NCBI GenBank assembly: GCA_964587515.1
Contig: CAZPMO010000012.1
Location: 1-48,854, forward strand
DNA from: CAZPMO01 sp964587515
Lineage (GTDB): Bacteria > Pseudomonadota > Alphaproteobacteria > MPNO01
Direction: 5' to 3'
DNA length: 48,854 bases
Shown one piece after another: positions 8,555 to 16,951 of this stretch. Under the pieces are notes generated by a model that saw nothing but the letters and a program-made list of their open reading frames with translations, did not search any database and was not told the origin of the DNA. The translations under genes were made by a program, and so were the position numbers. Positions within the stretch are counted from its first letter, which is position 1. Every line of letters begins with the position of its first letter.

Positions 8555-9636
8555 TTCATTTCGTCGCGGACGCGCTGGCGCAGCGCGTCGATCGGGGTCG
8601 GTTTGCCGCCCGCGTCGAAATGCCAGTAGGTCCAGCCGTTGCAGGCCGGCGCGCCCTGGACGTGCGCGCCCACCTTGTGGATCGAGCCGCGCAGATTCTT
8701 CGCGGTGATCGAGCCGTCGGCGCGCACCCGCGCGGTAACCCGGCCGCGAAAATCCGACAGCTTGTCGCCCGGCGCCAGCAGACCGCGCTCGATCAGCGTC
8801 CCGAACGGCACCCGCGGTTCGGACCGCTTGGACGGGGTCGCGAAATCGGTGAAATCGTCCGGTTCGCCGAGGGCCGCGATGCGCTCCGCCGCGATCTTCG
8901 CGTAATCGGTCTCGCGCTCGATACCCAGCCAGTCGCGGCCTAGCTTTTTCGCGACCGCGCCGGTGGTGCCCGAACCGAAGAACGGGTCCAGCACCAGATC
9001 ACCGACCTCGGTCGAGGCCAGCAGCACGCGATAGAGCAGCGCCTCCGGCTTCTGGGTGGGATGCGCCTTGCGGCCGTCGCGCTTGATGCGCTCACCGCCG
9101 GAGCACAGCGGCAAAAGCCAGTCCGACCGCATCTGAATGTCATCGTTCAACGACTTCATGGCGTCGTAATTGAAGGTGTAGCGCTTATGCTCCTGACCCT
9201 TGGTGCACCAGATCATCGTCTCGTGGGCGTTGGTGAACCGCTTGCCCCGGAAGTTCGGCATCGGGTTGGTCTTGCGCCAGATCACATCGTTGAGGATCCA
9301 GAAGCCGACATCCTGAAGGATCGTGCCGACGCGAAAGATGTTGTGGTACGAGCCGATCACCCACAGCGTGCCGTCATCCTTGAGGACCCGATGGGCGGCG
9401 GTCAGCCAGTCGCGGGTGAAGCCATCATATTCGGCGAAGTCGCTGAACTTGTCCCAGCCCTCCTCGACGCCGTCGACGCGGCTGTTGTTGGGCCGGTGCA
9501 ATTCGCCCGCGAGCTGCAGATTGTACGGTGGATCGGCGAAGACCATGTCGACCGATTGGGGCGGCAGCTTCTGCAGCTCCTCGATCGTGTCGCCGATTAT
9601 AATCCGGTTTCGTTTTAGCTGGTTGTCCCTAACCAT
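8551..9636 (-). CDS. ccrM: CcrM-type adenine DNA methyltransferase (GANTC)
   Basis: Site-specific N6-adenine methyltransferase of the beta class, 361 residues. The catalytic motif DPPY is at 35-38 and the AdoMet-binding FGSGTT at 220-225. The C-terminal domain of about 80 residues after position 275 is the feature that separates CcrM from ordinary restriction-type enzymes. In alphaproteobacteria CcrM methylates GANTC late in the cell cycle and so couples gene expression to replication. No restriction gene is adjacent, supporting an orphan, regulatory methylase. Its upstream region has an extreme density of GANTC sites (separate entry), so autoregulation by methylation is likely. Downstream it overlaps mutY tail to tail. 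Confidence 0.95.
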   Translation of the reverse strand: MVRDNQLKRNRIIIGDTIEELQKLPPQSVDMVFADPPYNLQLAGELHRPNNSRVDGVEEGWDKFSDFAEYDGFTRDWLTAAHRVLKDDGTLWVIGSYHNIFRVGTILQDVGFWILNDVIWRKTNPMPNFRGKRFTNAHETMIWCTKGQEHKRYTFNYDAMKSLNDDIQMRSDWLLPLCSGGERIKRDGRKAHPTQKPEALLYRVLLASTEVGDLVLDPFFGSGTTGAVAKKLGRDWLGIERETDYAKIAAERIAALGEPDDFTDFATPSKRSEPRVPFGTLIERGLLAPGDKLSDFRGRVTARVRADGSITAKNLRGSIHKVGAHVQGAPACNGWTYWHFDAGGKPTPIDALRQRVRDEMN

Positions 9637-9642
9637 CCCGCA

Positions 9643-9671
9643 AAGATGAGTCGCCGGCGAGTCTGCGTCAA
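9643..9671 (-). promoter_or_regulatory. Candidate ccrM promoter
   Basis: On the minus strand TTGACG (9671-9666) is followed after 17 bases by CATCTT (9648-9643). One GANTC site (9659-9663) lies within the spacer and another (9648-9652) straddles the spacer and the first base of the -10 box. The predicted transcription start falls at or very near the ATG at 9636, so the transcript would be almost leaderless; this weakens the call. An AT-rich stretch (9690-9709) is an alternative promoter site. Confidence 0.4.
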
Positions 9672-9732
9672 GAAATTTCTTTGAATCTCAATATGTTATA
9701 CTATATATCGAGTCTAAAGACTCACCCGACTC
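9648..9732. promoter_or_regulatory. Cluster of six GANTC sites upstream of ccrM
   Basis: GANTC occurs at 9648, 9659, 9683, 9710, 9719 and 9728: four in the 77-base gap between rnhB and ccrM and two in the 3' end of rnhB. A four-base motif is expected about once per 256 bases. The sites at 9710 and 9719 form an inverted repeat, GAGTCT-AA-AGACTC, that includes the rnhB stop codon. In Caulobacter, ccrM transcription responds to the methylation state of GANTC sites near its own promoter. Confidence 0.75.
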
Positions 9733-10349
9733 AATATCTTGATAATCGGCGCATAGCTTTTCCGGTGGTGCGGGGTCACGCCGAGACCGTCCAGCGCGTC
9801 TCGATGTTCGGCGGTGCCGTACCCGGCGTTGCGTTCCCAACCATAGCCGGGATAGCGCGCCGCCAGCGCCGTCATGATGCGGTCGCGGGTGACCTTGGCG
9901 ACGATCGACGCCGCCGCGATCGACAGGGAACGCGCATCGCCCTTGACGATGGCGCGCGCCGGGCACGGCAGCTCGGGCGTCCGGTTGCCGTCGACCAGCG
10001 CCGTGTCCGGCGTAATATCGAGCGCCTCCACGGCGCGCCGCATTGCGAGGAACGTCGCCTGAAGGATGTTGCGCGAATCAATTTCCGGCGCGCTGGCCGC
10101 GCCGATGCCGATGCGCGCGCAGCCCGTGAGCGCCTGGCACAGTTCGACACGATGCGCCGGGCGCAGTTTTTTCGAATCATCGATGGCGGCCGCCAGGACA
10201 TCGGGCAGCGTCGCGGCGTCGAGGATCACCGCGGCCGCGACCACCGGCCCCGCCCAGGGTCCGCGTCCGGCCTCGTCGATCCCGGCAACCAGCCCGCCGG
10301 CCTCGCGCTCGAATTTCAGATCAGGAATTCTTTCCGCCCGCCCCATCAT
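9714..10349 (-). CDS. rnhB: Ribonuclease HII
   Basis: Enzyme that cuts RNA in RNA-DNA hybrids and at single ribonucleotides in DNA, 211 residues. The signature GIDEAGRGPWAGPVVAAAVIL starts at residue 23 with catalytic Asp25 and Glu26; the VDGNRTPEL block supplies the next conserved Asp and the KGDA...SIAAASIVAKVTRDRIM block the rest of the active site. Two adjacent ATGs open the frame. It lies upstream of ccrM on the same strand, and its first 29 bases overlap the end of the Kef-type pseudogene. Its final codons carry GANTC sites of the ccrM regulatory cluster. Confidence 0.94.
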   Translation of the reverse strand: MMGRAERIPDLKFEREAGGLVAGIDEAGRGPWAGPVVAAAVILDAATLPDVLAAAIDDSKKLRPAHRVELCQALTGCARIGIGAASAPEIDSRNILQATFLAMRRAVEALDITPDTALVDGNRTPELPCPARAIVKGDARSLSIAAASIVAKVTRDRIMTALAARYPGYGWERNAGYGTAEHRDALDGLGVTPHHRKSYAPIIKILSRVSL

Positions 10350-11816
10350 CTCCGTCGGCGGAGATCATAACGCCGGATTCTCCCACCGGCGTCGTTTCTT
10401 TTGGCGGGTGGTGAATTGTGTAGCTTGCCGCGGCCCGGACCTGCGAGCCGATGGCGGCCAGTGTTTCGGTCGTATCGCCCTGTTCCGGCGCGGCGGCGGT
10501 TTGTTCGGCCGCCTGCTCCGGTGTGGAGCGCGTATCCGTGGCGGCGAGTTGCGCGAACGTTCGGCCCAGCAGATGGGCGAAGCGCGTCGAATTGCGGCGC
10601 ACCGCTTCCGCTTCGCCGCTATAGGTCGATCCGAGGATATCGCGCAGCGACAGCACGCCGGTGGCCGCCAGGCCGTGGACGCGCCGCGCGGTGATCAGCC
10701 AGATCGGACTGAGGGCGAGGGAAAGAACCGTCACGGCGATGACCAGGCGCGATTCCTCCTGGCCGACGGCGCCGGCAGCGAGACCGCTGGCCGCCAGCAG
10801 GAAGGAAAATTCGCCGAGTTGCGAGATCAGCAGACCCTGAAGGAAGGCGCGTGGCCAGGTCTCGCCCAGCAGCCTCATGATGGCGACGTTCATGGCCGTC
10901 TTGAACAGCGTCACCACCAGCAGCAACGCCACCACCGTGCCGAGATTGGCCCACACGAAATTGAGATCGATCAGCAATCCGATCGACAGAAAGGACACCA
11001 TCACCAGCACGCTCTGGACCGGGCGCACCGACTGCACCATCTGCTCGCGCTGGGCCGAGCGGCCGATCACCAGTCCGGCGAGAAACGCGCCATAGGGGGC
11101 CGACAGCCCCAGCACGCCGAATAAGGCGCCCGCGCCGAAGCAGTATACGAGGCCGGTCAGCGGCGAGAGATCGGCATGCCCGGCCACGACCCGCGCGACC
11201 GGCAGATCGATGCGCTTGCGCCGGCTCAGCACCCGCACCAGCAGGGCCAGCAGGGCCACGGCGACGAAAATCTTGATGCCCGCCGAGATGCCGATTCCGC
11301 CGGTGCCGAGATGCTCGACCACCAGCAGCATGGGCAGGAAGGCGAGGTCCTGGGCGATCAGTATGCCGATGGTCACGCGTCCGACGCGGGTGCGTTTTCG
11401 CCGATCTCCTCCAGCATTTTGATCGCCACGGCCGTGCTGGACAGCGCCACCACGAAACCGAGCAAGATCGACAGCGGCATGGAGAAACCGAGCAGCGACG
11501 AGCACGCGAAGATCACCGTCACGCTGGCGGCGACTTGAAGCGCCACCGCGGTCAGCGCCAGCCGCCACGTCACCATGAAGGCGCGCAGGCTCAGCTCGGT
11601 GCCGATAATGAACAGCAGCAGGAGGACGCCCAGCTCGGCGAGTAACCCGATCTGGTCGCGGTCGGCCACGACGCCCATCGCGCTCGGCCCCAGCAGGATT
11701 CCGGCCAGGATATAGCCGACGATCGGCGGTTGGTTGACGCGTTCCATCGCCATGCCTCAGACCAGAGCGGCAAGGGCGACGACGGCGAGTCCAGTGAGTT
11801 CGGCGGGCGCTTCCAT
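10321..11816 (-). pseudogene. Kef-type cation:proton antiporter, interrupted twice
   Basis: Originally about 500 residues: a Na+/H+-exchanger-type membrane domain (QPPIVGYILAGILLGPSAMG, the VALSSTAVAIKMLEE block, then IGILIAQDLAFLPML) and a soluble tail without a TrkA-N domain. The natural start appears to be the ATG at 11816 (MEAPAELTGLAVVALAALV), but codon 20 is TGA (11759-11757) where the family continues into GMAMERVNQPP. A second lesion lies at 11393-11394: after GEN the frame is lost, and restoring one C would give GENRTRVGRVT. The downstream part (to 10321) is otherwise intact and full of membrane helices. Re-initiation at the ATG at 11753, six bases after the TGA, could give a short fragment. 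Sequencing error could explain one lesion more easily than two. Confidence 0.8.
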
Positions 11817-11992
11817 CTCGCGCCGCCTAACCGGATACCGTGTCGGCCGGTCGGCGCAGGGATTTCGGCGATTTATTCATTTAGCTTTTAAATTTCGGGT
11901 TTCGCGGTCCGCGGGGAATACCCTAGTCCGACAGCCTTAATTTTTGGTGAACAGTGGCCGTTTTCCGCGAAAAATCCGCGGGGACGAGAGAG

Positions 11993-13072
11993 CTAGCTGA
12001 ACATGTCCATCTGGTCGCCGGGGCGCGGCGGCGGATGGAATTGGGTGGTGTCCAACTCGAAGTGTCGCGCGTTGAGAGAGAGCCGCCGGCACGCGATCTC
12101 GAAGCGCTTGCCGAGCAATTCGGCATAACGCCCGATGCCGCTCCGGCGGAGACCAAAGGTCTGGTCATAAAGCGCGCCGCCGCGCGTCTCGCGCACCAGG
12201 TTCAGTACCCGATCGGCCTTGTTCGGCGCATGGGCCCGGAGCCATTCGATGAACAGATCTTTTATCTCCAACGGCAGGCGCAGCAGGATATAGCCGGCCA
12301 TGTCGGCGCCCGCCTCGCGTCCCGCCTCCAGAATCTGCTCGAGCTCGTAATCGTTGAGCCCCGGGATCATGGGCGCCGCCATCACGCCGGCCGGGATGCC
12401 CGCTTCGGCCAGCGCGCGGATCGCCGCGATGCGCCGCGCCGGGGTCGGTGCGCGCGGTTCCAGCCGGCGCGCGAGGTCGCGCTCAAGCGTGGTCACCGAA
12501 ACGCAGACCTGCGCGAGACCCTGTTCGGCCATGGGCGCCAATATGTCCAGATCGCGCAGCACCAGGGCCGATTTGGTGACGATTCCGACCGGATGGTTGT
12601 GCGCCGCCAGCACCTCCAGGATCTGCCGGGTGATCCGGAATTCCTTTTCGATCGGCTGGTAGGGATCGGTATTGGTGCCCATGGCGATCACGTCGCAGCG
12701 ATATTTCGTCCGCCTGAGCTCTTCGTCCAGCAGCCGCGCGGCGTCGGGCTTGTAAAACAGCCGGCTCTCGAAATCGAGGCCCGGCGAGAGGCCGAGAAAC
12801 GCGTGGGTCGGGCGCGCGAAACAATAGACGCAGCCATGCTCGCAGCCACGGTAGGGATTGATCGAGCGGTCGAAGGGGACGTCCGGCGACTCATTACGGG
12901 TGATGATGGTGCGCGTCGCATCGGCGGTAATCTCGGTGCGCAGCGGCGGATATTCCTCGTCCGTATCCCAGCCGTCGTCGATCGCTTGGCGGGTGCGCGC
13001 CTCATACCGCCCGACGCGGTTGCTGACCGCGCCGCGCCCCTTGACCGGTAAATCGGGAATTTCACTGTCCAT
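11993..13072 (-). CDS. PA0069/Rv2578c-family radical SAM protein
   Basis: Radical S-adenosylmethionine enzyme, 359 residues. The 4Fe-4S ligands are C77, C81 and C84 in CEHGCVYCFARPTH. The surrounding segments (KGRGAVSNRVGRYE at the start, MGTNTDPYQPIEKEFRITR, GIPAGVMAAPMIPGLND) are those of the family named after PA0069 and Rv2578c, related to spore photoproduct lyase. The reaction is not established to my knowledge. A LexA-type GTTC-N7-GTTC box about 28 bases upstream of the start suggests induction by DNA damage, which would fit a repair function. It is transcribed alone, divergently from the glycosyltransferase pair. Confidence 0.88.
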   Translation of the reverse strand: MDSEIPDLPVKGRGAVSNRVGRYEARTRQAIDDGWDTDEEYPPLRTEITADATRTIITRNESPDVPFDRSINPYRGCEHGCVYCFARPTHAFLGLSPGLDFESRLFYKPDAARLLDEELRRTKYRCDVIAMGTNTDPYQPIEKEFRITRQILEVLAAHNHPVGIVTKSALVLRDLDILAPMAEQGLAQVCVSVTTLERDLARRLEPRAPTPARRIAAIRALAEAGIPAGVMAAPMIPGLNDYELEQILEAGREAGADMAGYILLRLPLEIKDLFIEWLRAHAPNKADRVLNLVRETRGGALYDQTFGLRRSGIGRYAELLGKRFEIACRRLSLNARHFELDTTQFHPPPRPGDQMDMFS

Positions 13073-13099
13073 GGCGCGACCATTGTGCGGTCACAATAG

Positions 13100-13114
13100 G
13101 AACATTTCAAGAAC
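13100..13114 (-). promoter_or_regulatory. LexA (SOS) box
   Basis: On the minus strand the sequence is GTTC-TTGAAAT-GTTC, an exact match to the alphaproteobacterial LexA operator GTTC-N7-GTTC. The TTGAAA within it can serve as a -35 element, with CACAAT 17 bases downstream as -10, so bound LexA would block the promoter of the radical SAM gene that starts at 13072. Confidence 0.72.
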
Positions 13115-13204
13115 AAATGGCCGTGACGCGGGCTTCGGCTGGACAGGGCGGCGGGGTCGGGGCACATATGCGGACATCTTGATTTCAGCCGATCGGAAGC
13201 GCGC

Positions 13205-13888
13205 GTGGCCACCGATATCAGCGTCATCATTCCGACTTTCGACGCGGCGGGCTCGCTGGGGCCGACGCTGACGGCGCTGCGCCGTGAGACGGCGTGGCTG
13301 CGCGAGATCGTGATCGCCGACGGCGGATCGAGGGATGCGACGATGAATATCGCCGCCGCGCATGGCGCGAGCTTTTTGCGCGCGCCCAGGGGACGGGGCG
13401 CGCAGCTCGCCCATGGCACCGCCGCCGCGACCGGGAAATGGCTGCTCTTCCTGCACGCGGATACCATGCTGGAGCGCGGCTGGTCGGATGCGGCCGGCCG
13501 GTTCATCAATGATCCGGGCAATACGGGCTCGGCCGCCTATTTCCGCTATGCGCTCGATGAGCCCGCGCCCGCCGCGCGCCGCCTCGAGGCCATGGTGGCC
13601 TGGCGCTGCCGAACGCTGGCGCTGCCCTATGGCGACCAGGGATTGCTGATCGAGAAATCGTTCTACGATGAGCTTGGCGGCTTCCGGCCCATGCGGCTGA
13701 TGGAGGATGTCGATCTGGTGCGGCGCATCGGCCGTTCCCGGCTGTGCCCGCTCGATCCCCGCGCGGTGACATCGGGCGCGCGTTATCGCCGCTCGGGCTA
13801 TCTTCCGCGTTCGGCGCGTAATCTGTTCTGTCTCGGTCTCTACTTCATCGGCGCGCCCAACCGCCTGATCGCCTGGCTCTACGGATGA
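13205..13888 (+). CDS. TIGR04283-family glycosyltransferase
   Basis: Family 2 glycosyltransferase, 227 residues. The GT-A nucleotide-binding start ISVIIPTFDAAGSL (residues 5-18) is followed by IVIADGGSRDAT and the metal-binding region FLHADTML. The final part, RSGYLPRSARNLFCLGLYFIGAP, is typical of TIGR04283 proteins, named for association with arsenosugar biosynthesis but also found without it. The GTG start has GGAAG a few bases upstream. Its TGA overlaps the ATG of the next gene (ATGA), so the two are coupled. No arsM or other arsenosugar gene lies in the window, so the substrate is open. Confidence 0.85.
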   Translation: MATDISVIIPTFDAAGSLGPTLTALRRETAWLREIVIADGGSRDATMNIAAAHGASFLRAPRGRGAQLAHGTAAATGKWLLFLHADTMLERGWSDAAGRFINDPGNTGSAAYFRYALDEPAPAARRLEAMVAWRCRTLALPYGDQGLLIEKSFYDELGGFRPMRLMEDVDLVRRIGRSRLCPLDPRAVTSGARYRRSGYLPRSARNLFCLGLYFIGAPNRLIAWLYG

Positions 13889-14523
13889 CCGCGGCGCCGG
13901 GCAATGTCTATCTGTTCGCGCGGGCGCCGGCGCTGGGCGCGGTGAAACGCCGCCTCGCGGCCGATATCGGCGATATGGCGGCGCGGGCTTTTTACCGCGA
14001 GACCACGCGCGCGGTGTTGCGCCGTATTGCCGGCGATGTCCGCTGGCGCACCTGGCTCGCGGTGACGCCGGACAGCGTCGCGGCGCGCGGCCGGTTCTGG
14101 CCCGGCCATACGCCGCGCATTCCCCAGGGCGGCGGCGATCTGGGCGTGCGCATGGCGCGTGCGTTGGGACGTTTTCCCGACCGGCCGGCGGTAGTGGTCG
14201 GCAGCGACATCCCCGATCTCGGCGCGCGCCACATCGCCGCCGCCTTCGCCGCGCTGGCCGATCACGATGTGGTTGTCGGGCCGGCGGAAGATGGCGGCTA
14301 TTGGCTGATCGGGGTGCGTCCCGGCCTGTCCGTCACGGCTCTGTTCACGGGCGTGCGCTGGTCGAGCCCGCACGCGCTGGGCGATACGCTGGCCAATCTG
14401 GATGGTCGCCACCGCGTCGCGCGGCTGGAAACCCTGCAAGACATCGACGACGGCGTTAGCTTCGCCCGCCGATTTCCCGTCAGACCTCGGTGGTCAGCTC
14501 GGGATCGGCCATCACTTGTTTGA
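13885..14523 (+). CDS. TIGR04282-family (DUF2064) glycosyltransferase-like protein
   Basis: A 212-residue protein with a nucleotidyltransferase-like fold: VYLFARAPALGAVKRRLA at the start, VVVGSDIPDLGARHI in the middle, then VVVGPAEDGGYWLIGV. This is the TIGR04282/DUF2064 pattern, whose members usually sit beside TIGR04283 as here. The ATGA overlap with the upstream gene shows co-expression. The last 44 bases overlap the DUF1244 gene on the opposite strand, so the poorly conserved tail (PRWSARDRPSLV) is also antisense to that gene's C-terminus. Molecular function is unproven; a paired role in making a glycosylated metabolite is likely. Confidence 0.83.
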   Translation: MTAAPGNVYLFARAPALGAVKRRLAADIGDMAARAFYRETTRAVLRRIAGDVRWRTWLAVTPDSVAARGRFWPGHTPRIPQGGGDLGVRMARALGRFPDRPAVVVGSDIPDLGARHIAAAFAALADHDVVVGPAEDGGYWLIGVRPGLSVTALFTGVRWSSPHALGDTLANLDGRHRVARLETLQDIDDGVSFARRFPVRPRWSARDRPSLV

Positions 14524-14794
14524 AGCGGGCCTGCTGCTCCTCGCTGGCCTTGGTCTGGTGGTCGTTCTTCCATTGGTCGTAGGGCATGCCGTAGACATGC
14601 TCGCGGGCCTCGTCCATCGAGACCTCCACGCCGCGCTCCTTGGCGGCCCCGACGATCCATTTCGACAGGCAGTTGCGGCAAAAGCCCGAAAGGTTCATCA
14701 GGTCGATGTTCTGGACATCGTCGCGCTTGCGCAGATGGCCTACCAACGTGCGGAAGGCGGCGGCTTCGAGCTCGATCCGGGTCTGGTCGTCCAT
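14480..14794 (-). CDS. DUF1244 family protein
   Basis: Small cytoplasmic protein of 104 residues. The family core is clear: FRTLVGHLRKRDDVQNIDLMNLSGFCRNCLSKW (residues 14-46), then EAREHVYGMPYDQWK. Cys39 and Cys42 form a CxxC that may bind metal. The chosen ATG has an excellent ribosome-binding site, GAGGAGG five bases upstream; the frame stays open further up to 14866, but that extension has no family similarity. DUF1244 is widespread in proteobacteria and of unknown function. It overlaps the end of the convergent TIGR04282 gene by 44 bases. Confidence 0.88.
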   Translation of the reverse strand: MDDQTRIELEAAAFRTLVGHLRKRDDVQNIDLMNLSGFCRNCLSKWIVGAAKERGVEVSMDEAREHVYGMPYDQWKNDHQTKASEEQQARFKQVMADPELTTEV

Positions 14795-14872
14795 GATATC
14801 CTCCTCAATCGGTCTTTCGCCGATATTGGACCAGCCGGGCGAATAGTCCAACCCCGAGGAAGACAAGGTGGG

Positions 14873-16009
14873 TCACAGCTCCGCGACGGTTTCCTCGACC
14901 AAAAGATCGACCACCGATTTTAGCGCCTCTTTTTCGGAGGCGCCGTCTTTCAGCGCGATGTGATAGGCGGCGAGCTGACGGTGGGCGCTGGTGCCGCGCG
15001 CGTGGATGGTGCGGGCGTGTTCGAGTTCTTTCAGGCAGCCGAAATATTCGGCGTCCTCGCGCAACAGTTCGATCATCTCATCCAGCAATTCGCCATAACC
15101 CACCACTTCGCCGCGGCCGAAATCGACCAGCCCTTCGTCGAGACCATATCGCTGGGCGCGCCAGCGGTTCTCGTCGATCATGAAGCGGGAATAGATGCGC
15201 CAGCGCTGGTTCTCGCGCCGCAACCGATAGAGCATGCGGCACAGACACCGGAACACCGCCGCGCAGCACAGCGCGTCGTCGAGCCGCGTGCACACGTCGG
15301 TGATACGCATTTCCAGCGTCGGGAAGCGCGCCGAGGGGCGGACGTCCCACCAGATCTTCGTGGCGTCCTCGATCAGCCCGGTGCCCACCAGCATGTCGAC
15401 CGTGCGGCTATATTCGCCGTGGCTCGCGAACTGTTCCGGCAGGCCGGTGCGCGGTAGCTCGTTGAACACGCACAGGCGATAGGATTTCAGCCCCGTCTCG
15501 GCGCCTTCCCAGAACGGCGACGAGGTGCTCAGCGCCAGCAGATGCGGCAGGAAATAGGGCACCTGGTTCAGAATATCGATGCCAAGCTCGTCGTCATCGA
15601 TGCCGACATGGACATGCATGCCGCAGATCAGCAGCCGCCGCGCCACCACCTGCATGTCCTGTGCGAGGACGGCATAGCGTTCCTTGTCGGTCGGCCTCTG
15701 GTCGCGCCAGTGCCCGAACGGATGGGTCGAGGCGGCGATCGGGGCGAGACCGTAGCCGGATGCGATACCGGCCACGGTGCGTCGCAGATTGGCGAGATCG
15801 ACTCGCGCCGCGTCCAGATCGGTACACACGCGGGTGCCGACCTCGATCTGGGTGCGCAGAAACTCGGGGCTGACCTGACCCGCCAGTTGCGCCTCGCATT
15901 CCCGGATCAATTCGGGCGGCGGGTCGCTCACCAGATCGCCGGTCTTGCGATCGACCAGCAGATACTCCTCCTCGATGCCGACGGTAAAACTCGGCGCGGC
16001 GCCGGTCAT
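14873..16009 (-). CDS. YbdK-type carboxylate-amine ligase
   Basis: ATP-dependent ligase of the glutamate-cysteine ligase 2 family, 378 residues. The opening FTVGIEEEYLLVD (8-20) supplies acidic metal-binding residues, and ICGMHVHVGIDDDE and the RFPTLEMRITD segment are the family's other blocks. E. coli YbdK has weak gamma-glutamylcysteine synthetase activity; true substrates are mostly unknown. A GGAGGGTGAC ribosome site precedes the ATG. It follows the N-formylglutamate amidohydrolase gene by 12 bases on the same strand, so both enzymes probably act on glutamyl or amino-acid amide compounds in one pathway. Confidence 0.85.
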   Translation of the reverse strand: MTGAAPSFTVGIEEEYLLVDRKTGDLVSDPPPELIRECEAQLAGQVSPEFLRTQIEVGTRVCTDLDAARVDLANLRRTVAGIASGYGLAPIAASTHPFGHWRDQRPTDKERYAVLAQDMQVVARRLLICGMHVHVGIDDDELGIDILNQVPYFLPHLLALSTSSPFWEGAETGLKSYRLCVFNELPRTGLPEQFASHGEYSRTVDMLVGTGLIEDATKIWWDVRPSARFPTLEMRITDVCTRLDDALCCAAVFRCLCRMLYRLRRENQRWRIYSRFMIDENRWRAQRYGLDEGLVDFGRGEVVGYGELLDEMIELLREDAEYFGCLKELEHARTIHARGTSAHRQLAAYHIALKDGASEKEALKSVVDLLVEETVAEL

Positions 16010-16021
16010 GTCACCCTCCGG

Positions 16022-16828
16022 TCAAAAAATCTCGCAACGATAAAGGTCTTTGTTTTCCAGCACGCCTTCCAGCGCGTCGCCCAGGATGGCGGCATAACGT
16101 TCCTCGCCGCCGGTCGCGCGGAGCTGGTCCTCGCGAATTTCCACCAGCGCATTGGGCAGCCCGCCGGCGGTGGCGTGAACCTCGGTGGTATAGCCGTAGT
16201 GCTGGCTGCCCGAATAAGGCTGGTTGTCGCCGACCACCAGGTCCGCATTGGCGCGCAGCGCCGCCAGCAATGGCGCCGGAATGCGCGGGTCCCGGTCCCA
16301 CAACACGCTGATATGCCAGGGCCGCGCGACGCCGTCCATCTCCGGCGTGAAACTGTGAATGCCGATAATGGCCGGGGCCGGGCCACGCGCCTGGATGTCG
16401 CCGATCACGTTCTCGATGGCGTGGTGATAGGGGTGGAAGATCGCGTCGGTGCGGCGCGCGACCTCGGCCGGCGCGAGGGCCAGGTTGGCAGGAATTTCAG
16501 TGCCGTCGCTGATTTCCGGGATCGAGATCTCGTGGCCCAGCTTGCGATTGCAGTCGATCACCAGGCGCGAATAGGTCGACAGCACGGCCGGCGCGTCGAG
16601 CCGCTCGGCGAGGATGCGGGTGACGCCGGCGGCGCCCGCGTCCCAGGCGATATGACGGTCAAGCTCGCTTTCGGAAAGTCCCAGCCCATCCAACGCGTCG
16701 GGGACCTTGTTGGCGGCGTGATCGCAGATCAGCACCACGGGGGCGGCCCCGTCCGGGTTGACGATCTCGAACGGCGGCGGATCGCCCGGCGCCAGAAGCG
16801 GCGCGCCATTGGTGCTATGCTGTTCCAT
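16022..16828 (-). CDS. N-formylglutamate amidohydrolase family protein
   Basis: Hydrolase of 268 residues. The start segment PVVLICDHAANKVPDAL (30-46) and the later RLVIDCNRK (88-96), IIGIHSFTPEMDG (154-166) and ALVEIREDQL (227-236) blocks are those of the FGase family; His37, Asp92, Asn94 and Glu230 are likely zinc or catalytic residues by analogy. The reading frame is open 1.7 kb further upstream, but that part is antisense to the ubiD gene. The ATG at 16828 gives the normal family length. It is the first gene of a two-gene unit with the YbdK-type ligase and is divergent from ubiD. Confidence 0.85.
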   Translation of the reverse strand: MEQHSTNGAPLLAPGDPPPFEIVNPDGAAPVVLICDHAANKVPDALDGLGLSESELDRHIAWDAGAAGVTRILAERLDAPAVLSTYSRLVIDCNRKLGHEISIPEISDGTEIPANLALAPAEVARRTDAIFHPYHHAIENVIGDIQARGPAPAIIGIHSFTPEMDGVARPWHISVLWDRDPRIPAPLLAALRANADLVVGDNQPYSGSQHYGYTTEVHATAGGLPNALVEIREDQLRATGGEERYAAILGDALEGVLENKDLYRCEIF

Positions 16829-16951
16829 CGCAACAATATATGGGGACGCGGCGCCGGAATGACGAGGCCGCGCGTCGTTGAATCGTGCCCCTTGCCGGTC
16901 CCGGCCGGCGGTTCCAGAATAACGCCGTACCGCTGGACCGGAGAAGCGAGC

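Noticed and set aside
9710..9723. GAGTCT-AA-AGACTC as a terminator of rnhB
   Set aside because: The stem is only six bases with a two-base loop and no T-run; it is better explained as a pair of GANTC sites.
11391..11399. Programmed -1 frameshift in the Kef-type gene
   Set aside because: GAAAACG is only a weak slippery site, I saw no stimulating structure, and the upstream stop codon already breaks the gene.
11757..11759. In-frame TGA in the Kef-type gene as a selenocysteine codon
   Set aside because: The family is not a selenoprotein, and a second, independent lesion lies downstream.
15542..16951. Upstream open extension of the ubiD frame
   Set aside because: It is antisense to two recognisable genes, and ubiD has its own ATG with a ribosome site at 16952.
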